Source: an uncultured Candidatus Binatia bacterium
GTDB lineage: Bacteria; Desulfobacterota; Binatia; UBA9968; JAJDTQ01
Assembly: GCA_958295985.1 (NCBI GenBank)
Contig: OY282432.1
Span: 3,753,001 to 3,817,000 of the forward strand
Direction: 5' to 3'
Length of the DNA stretch: 64,000 nt
The notes under the pieces are model-generated. The model was not told the DNA's origin and made no database searches. It was given only the letters and a program-made list of their open reading frames with translations. Numbering within the stretch: the stretch's first letter is position 1; each line of letters opens with the position of its first letter. The position numbers and the translations under genes are program-made. Of this stretch, positions 56,259 through 64,000 are shown piece after piece.

Positions 56259-56340
56259 GTGAGGCCCGTCCCTATTGCTCTGGATTTGCCCGTTCAGGGG
56301 AAGCGCACCCGTGGCCCTCTCCTCCCGGATTCCCGTTTGC

Positions 56341-56548
56341 GCGTCCGGCCACGTCTTCGCGTCGCACGCCAGTGCCCAAGCTCCCGCCCAGTGAACGGTC
56401 CCAGTTGTCGATGGGATACAGGGTCACCGTCCGGTCCACCCAAGGGCCCTTCCATGTATTTCTTGAGTTGCTCGTCGGTCTCGGTGACGTGCCCGTCCGC
56501 ATCGATTGGTTTGTCGCCGACAAGGGCCTTGGCGGCGTTGTGAAGCAA
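56341..56548 (-). pseudogene. Remnant of an amidohydrolase 5' end (duplication copy B)
   Basis: A truncated copy of the first part of the amidohydrolase at 50210-51235. Reads DADGHVTETDEQLKKYMEG, followed by frame disruption and loss of the remaining 250 or so codons. The start codon and ribosome-binding site of the parent gene fall in a 36-bp deletion. Similarity continues to about 56655. Confidence 0.75.
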
Positions 56549-56734
56549 ACCCGGTGTGATCTCCGGTCACGGAGTGTGGCGCGTCCGTGTCGTGAGCGCT
56601 CGTGTTGCGCAGGCCGACTCTATGGTTGCCGGAGGTCCCTTTGTCAACACCGGAGTCATGGAAATCTCCTATCTAATTCCTTCTCCGCAGCACCGTCACC
56701 ATCTCTGCGATGACCTCCACATGCCCGCTTTTCA

Positions 56735-57046
56735 TTATTCGGGCTCACCCTCTATAAAATATCTCGGCACGTCCATGCTCTTGTGCAGGACGCGCACAAT
56801 CATCACGCCTCCGTCCTCCGGTACGTAGAACGCGACGTGAGATCGATATTCGTAACGTCTCAACTTCGGCGCGAAGTGATTGGCTTGGCGACCAAGCATT
56901 GGTTGTCGCGCGAGGGTCTCGAAGCGTTCATGCAGGCGGTTCAAGTAGTTCTGAGCCTGTATCGTTCCGAAATTCACGACCGAGTATTCATGAATGCCAT
57001 CAAGATCGGCTGCTGCTTTCTTCGACAGCCTATAGGCAGCCATCAT
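56735..57046 (-). CDS. parE: ParE/RelE-family toxin
   Basis: A 103-residue ParE-type toxin: YRLSKKAAADLDGIHEYSVVNFG, LARQPMLGRQANHF, RRYEYRSHVAFYVPEDGG and IVRVLHKSMDVPRYF. Members poison gyrase or cleave RNA. It overlaps the antitoxin gene by 17 bp. A frame-shifted relative lies at 51489. It sits 3' of the defence operon, where addiction modules are common. Confidence 0.9.
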   Translation of the reverse strand: MMAAYRLSKKAAADLDGIHEYSVVNFGTIQAQNYLNRLHERFETLARQPMLGRQANHFAPKLRRYEYRSHVAFYVPEDGGVMIVRVLHKSMDVPRYFIEGEPE

Positions 57047-57287
57047 CTCGAAGCCGAGCTTCGACTTCCTCCATGATCACCGGTATGGTCTTGTCGCTCA
57101 CCCCGCTGTCCAGACCCTCCTGAATCGCGGCTTTGAGGGCTCGGAGTTTGGGGTACTGCTCCTGATCGCGACGGATTAGTTCACGGATGTACTCGCTGTC
57201 GTCGGCGAAGTTGCCAGCCGTGGCCTGTGCCTTGATCCACTGATCCTGCTGATCGGTCAGTGTGATGGTCTTGCGTATGTTTCCCAT
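57030..57287 (-). CDS. parD: ParD-family ribbon-helix-helix antitoxin
   Basis: An 85-residue antitoxin. MGNIRKTITLTDQQDQWIKAQ forms the ribbon-helix-helix DNA-binding N-terminus, followed by YIRELIRRDQEQ; the C-terminal helix binds ParE. The ATG at 57287 has a GGAGA site 5 bp upstream. It precedes and overlaps parE and lies 53 bp after the HerA-like gene. Confidence 0.9.
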   Translation of the reverse strand: MGNIRKTITLTDQQDQWIKAQATAGNFADDSEYIRELIRRDQEQYPKLRALKAAIQEGLDSGVSDKTIPVIMEEVEARLRDDGCL

Positions 57288-57340
57288 GTCATCTCCAGAG
57301 ATTGTGTCGGCGTTACGCACCATCTCCACACGATGCGTTT

Positions 57341-59101
57341 TTACGTTTCAAACCCATTCGCTTCCATGAAAGCATCTACCGTATTGAATACGTTCAGGAA
57401 AAGCGGGCTTCCGGAAAACGACAACGGGCTCACCGGGCCTATGGTCATGAACGAGTACTGCCGGCTCATGGCATCGAATGCCGAGTGCGGATCGCGGAAC
57501 AATTGATACAGATCGAGCGCCGTTCCGGATGATCCCACGAGCTGCCGGAGCGACTGGAACTCCTGTCCGAGGCCGAGCCCGAAGCCGAAGAAGAAGATAC
57601 GAAGCTGCTGAAGGATCTCGGAATGCAGGCTCGACAGGGTCTGGCTGATGAAGAGCCAGCCCAGTCCGTATTTCCGTGTCGTCCGCGCGGCGTCGATCAG
57701 GACCGAGCGTACACCGCGTCCTGCGTCGTCCCCTTGCGGGAGATCACGAGGCGCCAAACGGTGGGCCTCGTCGATGACGACCAAGGCGTTGAGGCTTTGA
57801 CCTTCTCTGTAGAAGTTCTCCGCGGTCCTTGACAATCCATCGAGCAGTCGTTTGATGACCAGAGACTGGATCTTGTCATTCCAGAAAATTCCCTGAGCCT
57901 GTTCTCTTGACAGATCGACCACGAGGACCGGGCGGTTTGGTTTTTCCATTCCAAGAAGCCAGCCAAGGGCACGATCGACGCTCCTGGCGTTCTTGCGGTC
58001 CTCTCGGAACAGCTCCGCCACGGGAGCCCAATGTTGATTGTAGAATTCATCCGGATCGGCATCATGTAAGGCATCGTTGAATCGTGCCCGGGATGCATCG
58101 GTCCGATAGAATATCCTCTGAACTTTCTCGTCCTGCAGCAATTCCCAAGCCTTGTCGAATGACTTTCGATCATGAAGAGTCTTGAGTTTTACCTTGGCCT
58201 TTCTCAGCCGATCCGATAGGATTACACATGCCAGTTCCCGGTTGTCTCCCCTCGGGATCGTGAGACGCTCGAAGAATTGGGATTCAAAGAGGATCTGTTC
58301 AAACAGATCCCAACGATCGAGTACTAGATTACGGACGGTGAGCACCGCGTGTTCTTTGCCTAGTTTGCGAGCGACATCACCAACCGGCAATGCGAATTCC
58401 TCGCTCGATGCGCCTTCCCGCATATCGCGCGCGAATTCTCCCTGCGGATCGATGACGAGGAGCGCCATCCCGGGGTAGCGTGAATAGGCGAGCAAGATCA
58501 TCTTCGCGAGGACCGATTTACCGGACCCCGTCTTCCCGAAGATCCCAAGGTGGTACGCTTCACCCGCGCCGTCTGGTCCCTTGTCGAAGTGTTTGAACCA
58601 GAGCGGGAGCTTCGGGTTGGAGCCGTACACGTGACCCAGATAGAAGATTTGCTCCCGGTAAGGACGGAGCAGCTCGTCGAGTACCGGATCGGTCACGAGG
58701 TGGATAGGCGTTCCTGTGGACGGGACGGTGCCGAGGATGCTCGGCTCGTACCCAGCCGGACCGCCCTCCCGGAAGACGGCGCTGATGATCATCTGGCCAA
58801 GATGAGTGTCCTGCCGTTCGCTGACCGCATCCACCCTCCCGCGTTGACGGATGAGGCTGCGCATGGTGGGGTCCTCGTGCCAGATGTTGCGGAGCTGGAT
58901 CTCCGTGATCTGGCCGAGCGCGTAATGGGCGCTCGCATCTTGCAGGTAACGGAAGAGAGCAAGTTCCCCAACCAACTTGCGAGTCACTGCGGTGCCGAGA
59001 ATGTCGAGTGCGAGCTGGACGGTGGAGGACGGAGAGCCTACCACGCCCAGCCGCTCGGTCTGGTCGACGATTTTCTTGAGTTCCGTCGTGTCGTCCGCCA
59101 C
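57341..59101 (-). CDS. herA: HerA-like bipolar DNA helicase/ATPase (DUF87)
   Basis: A 586-residue HerA-like pump. The N-terminal region (HAS-barrel like) covers about 1-160, then Walker A GKTGSGKS at 189-196, Walker B LVVIDEAHR near 442 and a C-terminal TRKYGLGWLFISQ arginine-finger region. HerA forms a hexamer that drives DNA translocation for NurA nuclease. Its ATG is 2 bp after the NurA stop. Confidence 0.9.
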   Translation of the reverse strand: MADDTTELKKIVDQTERLGVVGSPSSTVQLALDILGTAVTRKLVGELALFRYLQDASAHYALGQITEIQLRNIWHEDPTMRSLIRQRGRVDAVSERQDTHLGQMIISAVFREGGPAGYEPSILGTVPSTGTPIHLVTDPVLDELLRPYREQIFYLGHVYGSNPKLPLWFKHFDKGPDGAGEAYHLGIFGKTGSGKSVLAKMILLAYSRYPGMALLVIDPQGEFARDMREGASSEEFALPVGDVARKLGKEHAVLTVRNLVLDRWDLFEQILFESQFFERLTIPRGDNRELACVILSDRLRKAKVKLKTLHDRKSFDKAWELLQDEKVQRIFYRTDASRARFNDALHDADPDEFYNQHWAPVAELFREDRKNARSVDRALGWLLGMEKPNRPVLVVDLSREQAQGIFWNDKIQSLVIKRLLDGLSRTAENFYREGQSLNALVVIDEAHRLAPRDLPQGDDAGRGVRSVLIDAARTTRKYGLGWLFISQTLSSLHSEILQQLRIFFFGFGLGLGQEFQSLRQLVGSSGTALDLYQLFRDPHSAFDAMSRQYSFMTIGPVSPLSFSGSPLFLNVFNTVDAFMEANGFET

Positions 59102-59103
59102 CG

Positions 59104-60282
59104 CTATCTCCCAGCCTCGCTACGGTAGCCGTGCATCGCGAAGAATACCTCGCCGATGTCACCCTCGTACCGTTCCGAGATCTGTTGTGTCGTCACCTGC
59201 CGGAAGGCAGGGACCGCGCGAGCAAGCGCCTTCACGGTGCGATCGGCAAGGTAAATCGGGTAAGGCTCCAGCATGGAAGGTGTTGCCATCTGGTGCTTGA
59301 TGCCTTGAACCACCGTCGCCAAGCGGTGGGGGTTCGACGCCACGCTTGCGGACACCTCGACCCGCAGGGCGGGCAGCCAGTCTTGAGGCTTGTAGTAGAA
59401 CACCCGAAGGGGTCTGAGAGCCGACACGATCTCATCCGCAAGCTCGGCAGCCTGTGGTTTCACCGTGGCGGGAAGCCGTTGCGTATTCAGGTGCCAAGTG
59501 ACGTTCCCTTCGCCGTCTCGCGGGTGTTCCAGCAGACGGGGCTTCGTCAACTCACCGGAGTTCAACAGCATCGTCAGCATCCCGCGGTCGTCGTAGCTTT
59601 CGGGCCAGCCAAGTTCTCTCCCGATTTCCCGCCGGGTCGAATACTTCGGAAGCGCCACGAAGTGCTTGTCTGAACGCTCGGACCGCAAGATGGTGAGATA
59701 GGCTTCGAGATAGATGGAACAGTTTTCGAGAAACTCCCGTGCGCAACGTAGCCGATCGGTGTCAGGAGCCCTGTTGAGCGCCTGGTTGAAGTAGATGATC
59801 GGCAGCGTCAACGTGCCGTCCAGCATCAACAGGTCATGCGGGGCATCGGTGATCAGGCGCAGCTCCTCCCCCAGCATCACCGACCGGAGAACGGTAGAGG
59901 TCTCCGGAAGGTGCGGCTCGGCGGCGACGAAACTCTTGTGGCGAGGAAGCTCCCAATGCCGTTTCTCGGATGGCGGTGTGAGTCCCTCGACCGCCACCGC
60001 GGCAGCAGCGGCGAGATCAGTGGTTAGAAGCCGCTCGATCGCGTATGAACCGTCCGCCGCGCACGTCGTCGGGAGAGGCGGATGGCCCAGGGAGGACTCG
60101 GCCATCACGAGGCCGGAGTCTGTGAGCTTCGTACGAAGCGCTTCGCGCTCCTCTCTGATCTGTTGGAACGAGGTCAGCAACTCCCGTGCGACGGCAGAGG
60201 TCTGATCGAGGACATCATCGACGAGCGCCGCGGGGAGATCGGCGAATGGAGCCGAATCGGCGGACAAGGCAGCCTGAGTCAC
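59104..60282 (-). CDS. nurA: NurA domain nuclease
   Basis: About 392 residues from GTG 60282, which overlaps the preceding stop (GTGA) and has GGAG upstream. NurA motifs: AADGSY (D77) and LMLDGTL (D155), the acidic manganese-binding residues, followed by a C-terminal DNA-binding region. It forms with HerA a 5'-3' resection or defence complex. NurA-HerA pairs occur in archaea and, in bacteria, in defence loci. Confidence 0.85.
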   Translation of the reverse strand: MTQAALSADSAPFADLPAALVDDVLDQTSAVARELLTSFQQIREEREALRTKLTDSGLVMAESSLGHPPLPTTCAADGSYAIERLLTTDLAAAAAVAVEGLTPPSEKRHWELPRHKSFVAAEPHLPETSTVLRSVMLGEELRLITDAPHDLLMLDGTLTLPIIYFNQALNRAPDTDRLRCAREFLENCSIYLEAYLTILRSERSDKHFVALPKYSTRREIGRELGWPESYDDRGMLTMLLNSGELTKPRLLEHPRDGEGNVTWHLNTQRLPATVKPQAAELADEIVSALRPLRVFYYKPQDWLPALRVEVSASVASNPHRLATVVQGIKHQMATPSMLEPYPIYLADRTVKALARAVPAFRQVTTQQISERYEGDIGEVFFAMHGYRSEAGR

Positions 60283-61430
60283 GGCGATCTCCAGAGCCGA
60301 TAGCCCTCGGGCTCGAAGGTCAGATAGCGCTCGTCGCGAGCCGCGCGAGGCAGGAGCCACCGATCCCGGAACCATTCGAAGAGTTCGCCCGTGGTCCGGC
60401 CGTGGTGTTGCAGTCGCTGGTGGTTACCGCGAAGGAATTCCTGTGTGTTGGCGGCCAGAGGCGCCACGAAAATCTCGCGTTCGATCCCGTGATACGAAAG
60501 TTCGCTTGACAATCCCAGAAGCGGTAACGTCTTTCGTACCAGCTCCCGCCGGTTCCGGAAACCCTCACCCCACAACGGGTGCTTTGCGGTGGCGTCACAG
60601 TGCTCAAGGGCAAACTTGCGCAAGTCGCTATAGAAGCCGTTGCTGAAGTGGAAATCCCCGGAGCCGCGCGTGAAACCCACGCTCTGGAACACACGATGCT
60701 CACCGTACCGGAGACGGTTGTACAACGAGGAGCGCCCGAGAGCGGAGGTCGTGGTCAACAGAGCGAGGCGGCCATCCAGAGATCTGCGGCTGATGGTCGC
60801 TTGCCGGCCACCATATTTGCGGAGGAACGCCTCCCGGACATCCCGACTGGTCGCCAACAGAGCAACGAGCTTTCCGCAGAGGAGATGGGAATAGGGCGGT
60901 ACGGCACCCAATACGAACAGATCCATGACGCACTGAAGCCTCTTCTTACGGGCCTCGTAGCTCCATCCTATCCACCGATCGCGAGGCTTGAGTCCGAAGA
61001 CCGGATCGCCGAGCCCGAAAATGCCGATCAACTTACCGTTCGACTCATCGTAGATCACGAACCTCAGGCGCCGGCCATACCCCGCGGACACCGGGATGCT
61101 CCAGTGCATGCGTGCGTATCGGAACAGAAGCTCATCCTCGGATCTTGGCTGTACCCGGACGAGCCGCGGCCGGATTCTTTCCGGAAAAACGTCCTTCCCA
61201 GCCGCGACATACGACAGCAGGCGGCTTTCGTGGCGTTCCAGGCCCGAGCGACTTCGGGCCACGTTGTGATTGATCGCTTCCTGATGAAGCGCCCTGAGCC
61301 TGTTCTTGTCTCTACCGTCCGGGGGATCGATAAGTCCCGCTCGAATCCGGAATCCCTGTTTCTGTAATGAGTGGATGATACGGGAACGCAGTTGGCCTGT
61401 TTCCCGAACATACTGCCTCGTCGGATTCAT
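60279..61430 (-). CDS. DUF4338 (DruA-like) protein
   Basis: A 383-residue protein with the DUF4338 core: RFVIYDESNGKLIGIFGLGDPV, RDRWIGWSYEARKKRL, CVMDLFVLGAVPPYSHLL. DUF4338 is found in DruA of the Druantia anti-phage system. Start at ATG 61430 because it overlaps the helicase stop by 4 bp (ATGA). No large DruE helicase is present; here the partners are UvrD-like, NurA and HerA. Confidence 0.8.
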   Translation of the reverse strand: MNPTRQYVRETGQLRSRIIHSLQKQGFRIRAGLIDPPDGRDKNRLRALHQEAINHNVARSRSGLERHESRLLSYVAAGKDVFPERIRPRLVRVQPRSEDELLFRYARMHWSIPVSAGYGRRLRFVIYDESNGKLIGIFGLGDPVFGLKPRDRWIGWSYEARKKRLQCVMDLFVLGAVPPYSHLLCGKLVALLATSRDVREAFLRKYGGRQATISRRSLDGRLALLTTTSALGRSSLYNRLRYGEHRVFQSVGFTRGSGDFHFSNGFYSDLRKFALEHCDATAKHPLWGEGFRNRRELVRKTLPLLGLSSELSYHGIEREIFVAPLAANTQEFLRGNHQRLQHHGRTTGELFEWFRDRWLLPRAARDERYLTFEPEGYRLWRSP

Positions 61431-64000
61431 CTGGTAGACCGGCCAGCGGTACACATGCCGCGATAATCACATGCCGCGCACTTCCTCTGGACGGGCGCAG
61501 ATGGCAAGTCACTGGTACGCAGAGCGTCTGCCGCTCCGCGCACTTTGGACTGAACTTCCGAGATGAACTCGTCATCGACGGATCGCGGCTTCCGCTTGCG
61601 TTCGTCCAGCTCGTAGATCTCCACGTAGTCGGCCGATCGGCCCGTGAGATCCTGGTAGCCGAGCGCATACACGTGCAATTGTGTTTCGGTGACCTCCTCC
61701 GCCTGGGCGCGGTCACTCGACTTGAGATCCACGATCGTGATCTCGTCGTTATCGATCCGTCGTACGAGATCGATCCGACCGACGACACTCACGCTGCCAC
61801 CCAGGTTGATCTCGATAGATTTCTCCGAGAATTCGATCTTGTCGAAGAGGTGGGCGTTGTCGCTCAGGTAGTCATGAAGCACGCGCCTGGCGGCTGCCTC
61901 GAGCTGCTCTCGGAGCGCAGGGTACGCATACGGCGCGTGCAAGTGGGTATCGACAAGGCGGGGGACTTCCGTGTCGTCAACGATGTCGCCATGAATAGCG
62001 CGAGCGTGTACCTCCGCCAAAGCGTCGTGCAGGGACTTTCCATACCCCAACGCCTCGTGGATCGGTGCGTTGAAACCGTACAGCACACGAAGCTTGAATT
62101 GGTATGGGCATTCGAAGAAGTACTTGAGATTGGAAAAAGAAAACACTACGTTGGTGATGCTGGATCGTGGAGTGGGCGGCAAACGCTTGCGCCCGGAGTA
62201 ATCAGGAGGACGGCGTTTCACGTGCTTCGATACGAGAACGTCTTCCCAGAATTCGGACGACTTCACATACCGATTGTTCTTCCCTGCAACAGGCGCCCAC
62301 GTCAGATGGAGAAACTTTTGACTTCTGGTCAGGGCTACGTAGAACAGTCGGCGTTCATCCTCCACGGTCCCCTCGAAACGAGGCTGACCCTTGACTCCGT
62401 TTCGAGGGATCAGGTGCCAAACGTTTTTCCCTCCGATCTTTGGAGCTGGGAATCGGTTGCGGAGTAGTGCAGGTACGAACACCACAGGCCACTGCATGCC
62501 CTTGGCTTGATGCACCGTCATGATCTTTACTGCATCCGGATTCGCATACTGGTTATCCTGCCAACCCTCCGGATAGGCATCTTCAGCCCGATGGTGGAGG
62601 AAGTTCGCAAACGCTTCATATTTCTCTACAGGTTTCGAGTGATAGTGAATGGTCTCGAAGTCCGTAATGATCTGGCTGAATTTCCCAAGATTATAGAGGA
62701 CGATTTCGCCTCGGTTGCCCGGAATCCGTTCCTCACGAACACCGGACTTTTCAAGGAAGTTGATAAACACCCGTTGAATGGAGTATTGCCCCCAACGTTT
62801 CTGGTCCGGGTCGGTCAGCGCAGCCTTGGCCGTTACGAGATCCTGGATAGCGGCGGACAGTTCATCGGGCTCGACACCCAGACCTGCCTCGGTCCAGGCA
62901 TCCTCCACGTCATCTTCATCGACATCGTCACGGCCACCAATGAAGTAGAAGAGTTGCCTAGCTGCTTCCGCCTCCGCCGTTCCAAAGAGATTGTTCATCC
63001 CGGTCACAACGAACGGCACCCCGGCAGCGCGGAGTGTCTCGGTGATCGGCTCAGCATTGGTTCGGACGCTACGGAGAAGAACCGCCATGTCGGACCAGGA
63101 AAGACCGCGTTCTTCTCCGCTCTCCCGGAAGGCAACTCCCCGTAAAGTCCGAGCGGTTTCTGCAATGTGGCATGCCTCTTCTTCAGGCGTTTTGAACGAG
63201 AGCGCAACGATGTCTCCGGACTCATATTTCTGAGCGCCCGTCGGCTTCATCGCTTTGGGAAGGCGTTTCGTATTCTTTTCGATGAACGGGCGCGCTGTCC
63301 TGACGATCCCTTCGCTCGATCGGAAATTCTCCTCAAGTGGGATCGGTTTTACCGAAGGGTAGCGATCGGCAAACGTCAATATGTTCTCGACATCGCTGCC
63401 GCGCCACTGGTAGATGGTCTGGTCGTCGTCCCCGACCACGCAGATGCGCGCGCCGAGTTCATGGAGAGACCAGACGATGGCCTCCTGCACGGGGTTTACA
63501 TCCTGATATTCGTCAACGATGACGTACTTGATGCGTTCGGCCAATCGCTCGCGGAGGCCTCTCTCGTTGGTCAGGACATCGACCGCGACTTCGAGAATCG
63601 AGGAATAGTCGAGATAGCTCCGCTTGTCCAGGAGATCACGATATGTATCCAGTCCTTCAAAGACGGAGCAGTTGGCGAGATTGGCGTCATCAAGCTCAGC
63701 TTCACGGAGGATCGAAAGAGCCGAGATGAAGCGATCCGTATCCATATATCGGCGGAGGGTTTTTCCGTTGAGGTCCGTAGAAGTGGTCAAACCGCTCTGC
63801 TTGCTATGACGATCGACACATAGCGCCTGCTGGACCTCATTCAGCACTTCATACTTGAGATACTTTGGCACCTCGCTTTTGATTAGATCCAGAGCAAATG
63901 CATGGATGGTGCCGATGAACATTTCCGCGACGCCGTTGAACTCTCCCAGTTTTTCTTTGATGCGGGTGACGATCCGCTCTTTGAGCTCCGCGGCCGCCTT
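61427..64000 (-). CDS. UvrD/Rep-family helicase with C-terminal PD-(D/E)XK nuclease and Fe-S Cys motif (5' end outside window)
   Basis: At least 857 residues; the frame is open to the window edge, so the P-loop and start lie beyond. Visible SF1A motifs: IGTIHAF, VDEYQDVNP, GDDDQTIYQWRG, ENFRSS, VHQAKGMQWPVVFVP, then YVALTRSQKFLHL. The C-terminus has a nuclease with GRIDLVRR and IVDLKS and four Cys: one in FFECPYQF and three in CAACDYRGMC, as in AddB/Cas4-type iron-sulfur nucleases. It is the first visible gene of the four-gene operon and probably processes foreign or damaged DNA ends. Confidence 0.9.
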   Translation of the reverse strand, partial: KAAAELKERIVTRIKEKLGEFNGVAEMFIGTIHAFALDLIKSEVPKYLKYEVLNEVQQALCVDRHSKQSGLTTSTDLNGKTLRRYMDTDRFISALSILREAELDDANLANCSVFEGLDTYRDLLDKRSYLDYSSILEVAVDVLTNERGLRERLAERIKYVIVDEYQDVNPVQEAIVWSLHELGARICVVGDDDQTIYQWRGSDVENILTFADRYPSVKPIPLEENFRSSEGIVRTARPFIEKNTKRLPKAMKPTGAQKYESGDIVALSFKTPEEEACHIAETARTLRGVAFRESGEERGLSWSDMAVLLRSVRTNAEPITETLRAAGVPFVVTGMNNLFGTAEAEAARQLFYFIGGRDDVDEDDVEDAWTEAGLGVEPDELSAAIQDLVTAKAALTDPDQKRWGQYSIQRVFINFLEKSGVREERIPGNRGEIVLYNLGKFSQIITDFETIHYHSKPVEKYEAFANFLHHRAEDAYPEGWQDNQYANPDAVKIMTVHQAKGMQWPVVFVPALLRNRFPAPKIGGKNVWHLIPRNGVKGQPRFEGTVEDERRLFYVALTRSQKFLHLTWAPVAGKNNRYVKSSEFWEDVLVSKHVKRRPPDYSGRKRLPPTPRSSITNVVFSFSNLKYFFECPYQFKLRVLYGFNAPIHEALGYGKSLHDALAEVHARAIHGDIVDDTEVPRLVDTHLHAPYAYPALREQLEAAARRVLHDYLSDNAHLFDKIEFSEKSIEINLGGSVSVVGRIDLVRRIDNDEITIVDLKSSDRAQAEEVTETQLHVYALGYQDLTGRSADYVEIYELDERKRKPRSVDDEFISEVQSKVRGAADALRTSDLPSAPVQRKCAACDYRGMCTAGRSTR

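Noticed and set aside
1..64000. CRISPR arrays, rRNA, insertion-sequence transposases, integrases and origin repeats
   Set aside because: None was seen; no regularly spaced repeats, transposase motifs or rRNA segments could be recognised by reading.

Overview
High-GC bacterial chromosome fragment, densely packed with genes. Mobile or defence genes occupy both ends and a metabolic core lies between. No rRNA or tRNA gene was recognised, so taxonomy is inferred only. The mix of UbiD decarboxylase, several amidohydrolases, crotonases, a Bug-type binding protein, a Rieske/cytochrome b/octaheme cytochrome cluster, an NtrC-type two-component system and RpoD suggests an uncultured proteobacterium-like lineage of the deltaproteobacterial, Tectomicrobia or Binatota grade.

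Left end (1-10943): a composite restriction-modification island. A type I system (hsdM, hsdS, hsdR) carries a Fic gene between hsdM and hsdS. A second module sits between hsdS and hsdR: a GHKL ATPase with a C-terminal Shedu-like nuclease domain, a C5-cytosine methyltransferase and a Vsr-type endonuclease. The reading frames from hsdM to vsr overlap or nearly touch. The section from hsdS to vsr is visibly more AT-rich than its surroundings, which points to acquisition.

Middle (11000-57000): envelope and unknown genes; an amidohydrolase; an M23 peptidase; a Rieske, cytochrome b and octaheme HAO-like cytochrome cluster; a fused hydrolase-like/methyltransferase protein; a secreted FGE-fold protein whose C-terminus looks like the variable region of a diversity-generating retroelement target; three tandem copies of a biotin-domain-free carboxyltransferase; an M20 peptidase; a DUF2442/DUF4160 pair; UbiD; a folate cluster (FolM-like SDR, folB, folK); a flavin-dependent hydroxy-acid oxidase and RidA; htrA behind a candidate sigma-54 promoter, followed by a histidine kinase and a sigma-54 activator; rpoD; an HPF-cold-shock fusion; adenylate kinase and a beta-PGM-like HAD protein; an adrenodoxin-reductase-like enzyme; pentose phosphate enzymes (pgl, gnd) next to a GH15 enzyme; and a CoA module of acyl-CoA synthetase and two crotonases. 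The CoA module is bracketed by two diverged copies of an amidohydrolase-5'-end plus parE block; each copy has lost a different gene.

Right end (56735-64000, minus strand): a compact operon of a UvrD-like helicase with a C-terminal PD-(D/E)XK nuclease (running off the window), a DUF4338 (DruA-like) protein, a NurA-like nuclease and a HerA-like ATPase, followed by parD-parE. The four main genes are coupled by 4-bp overlaps or a 2-bp gap. This set is the best candidate here for an undescribed defence system. The composite restriction island, the octaheme electron-transfer cluster and the DGR-target-like protein are the next most notable.
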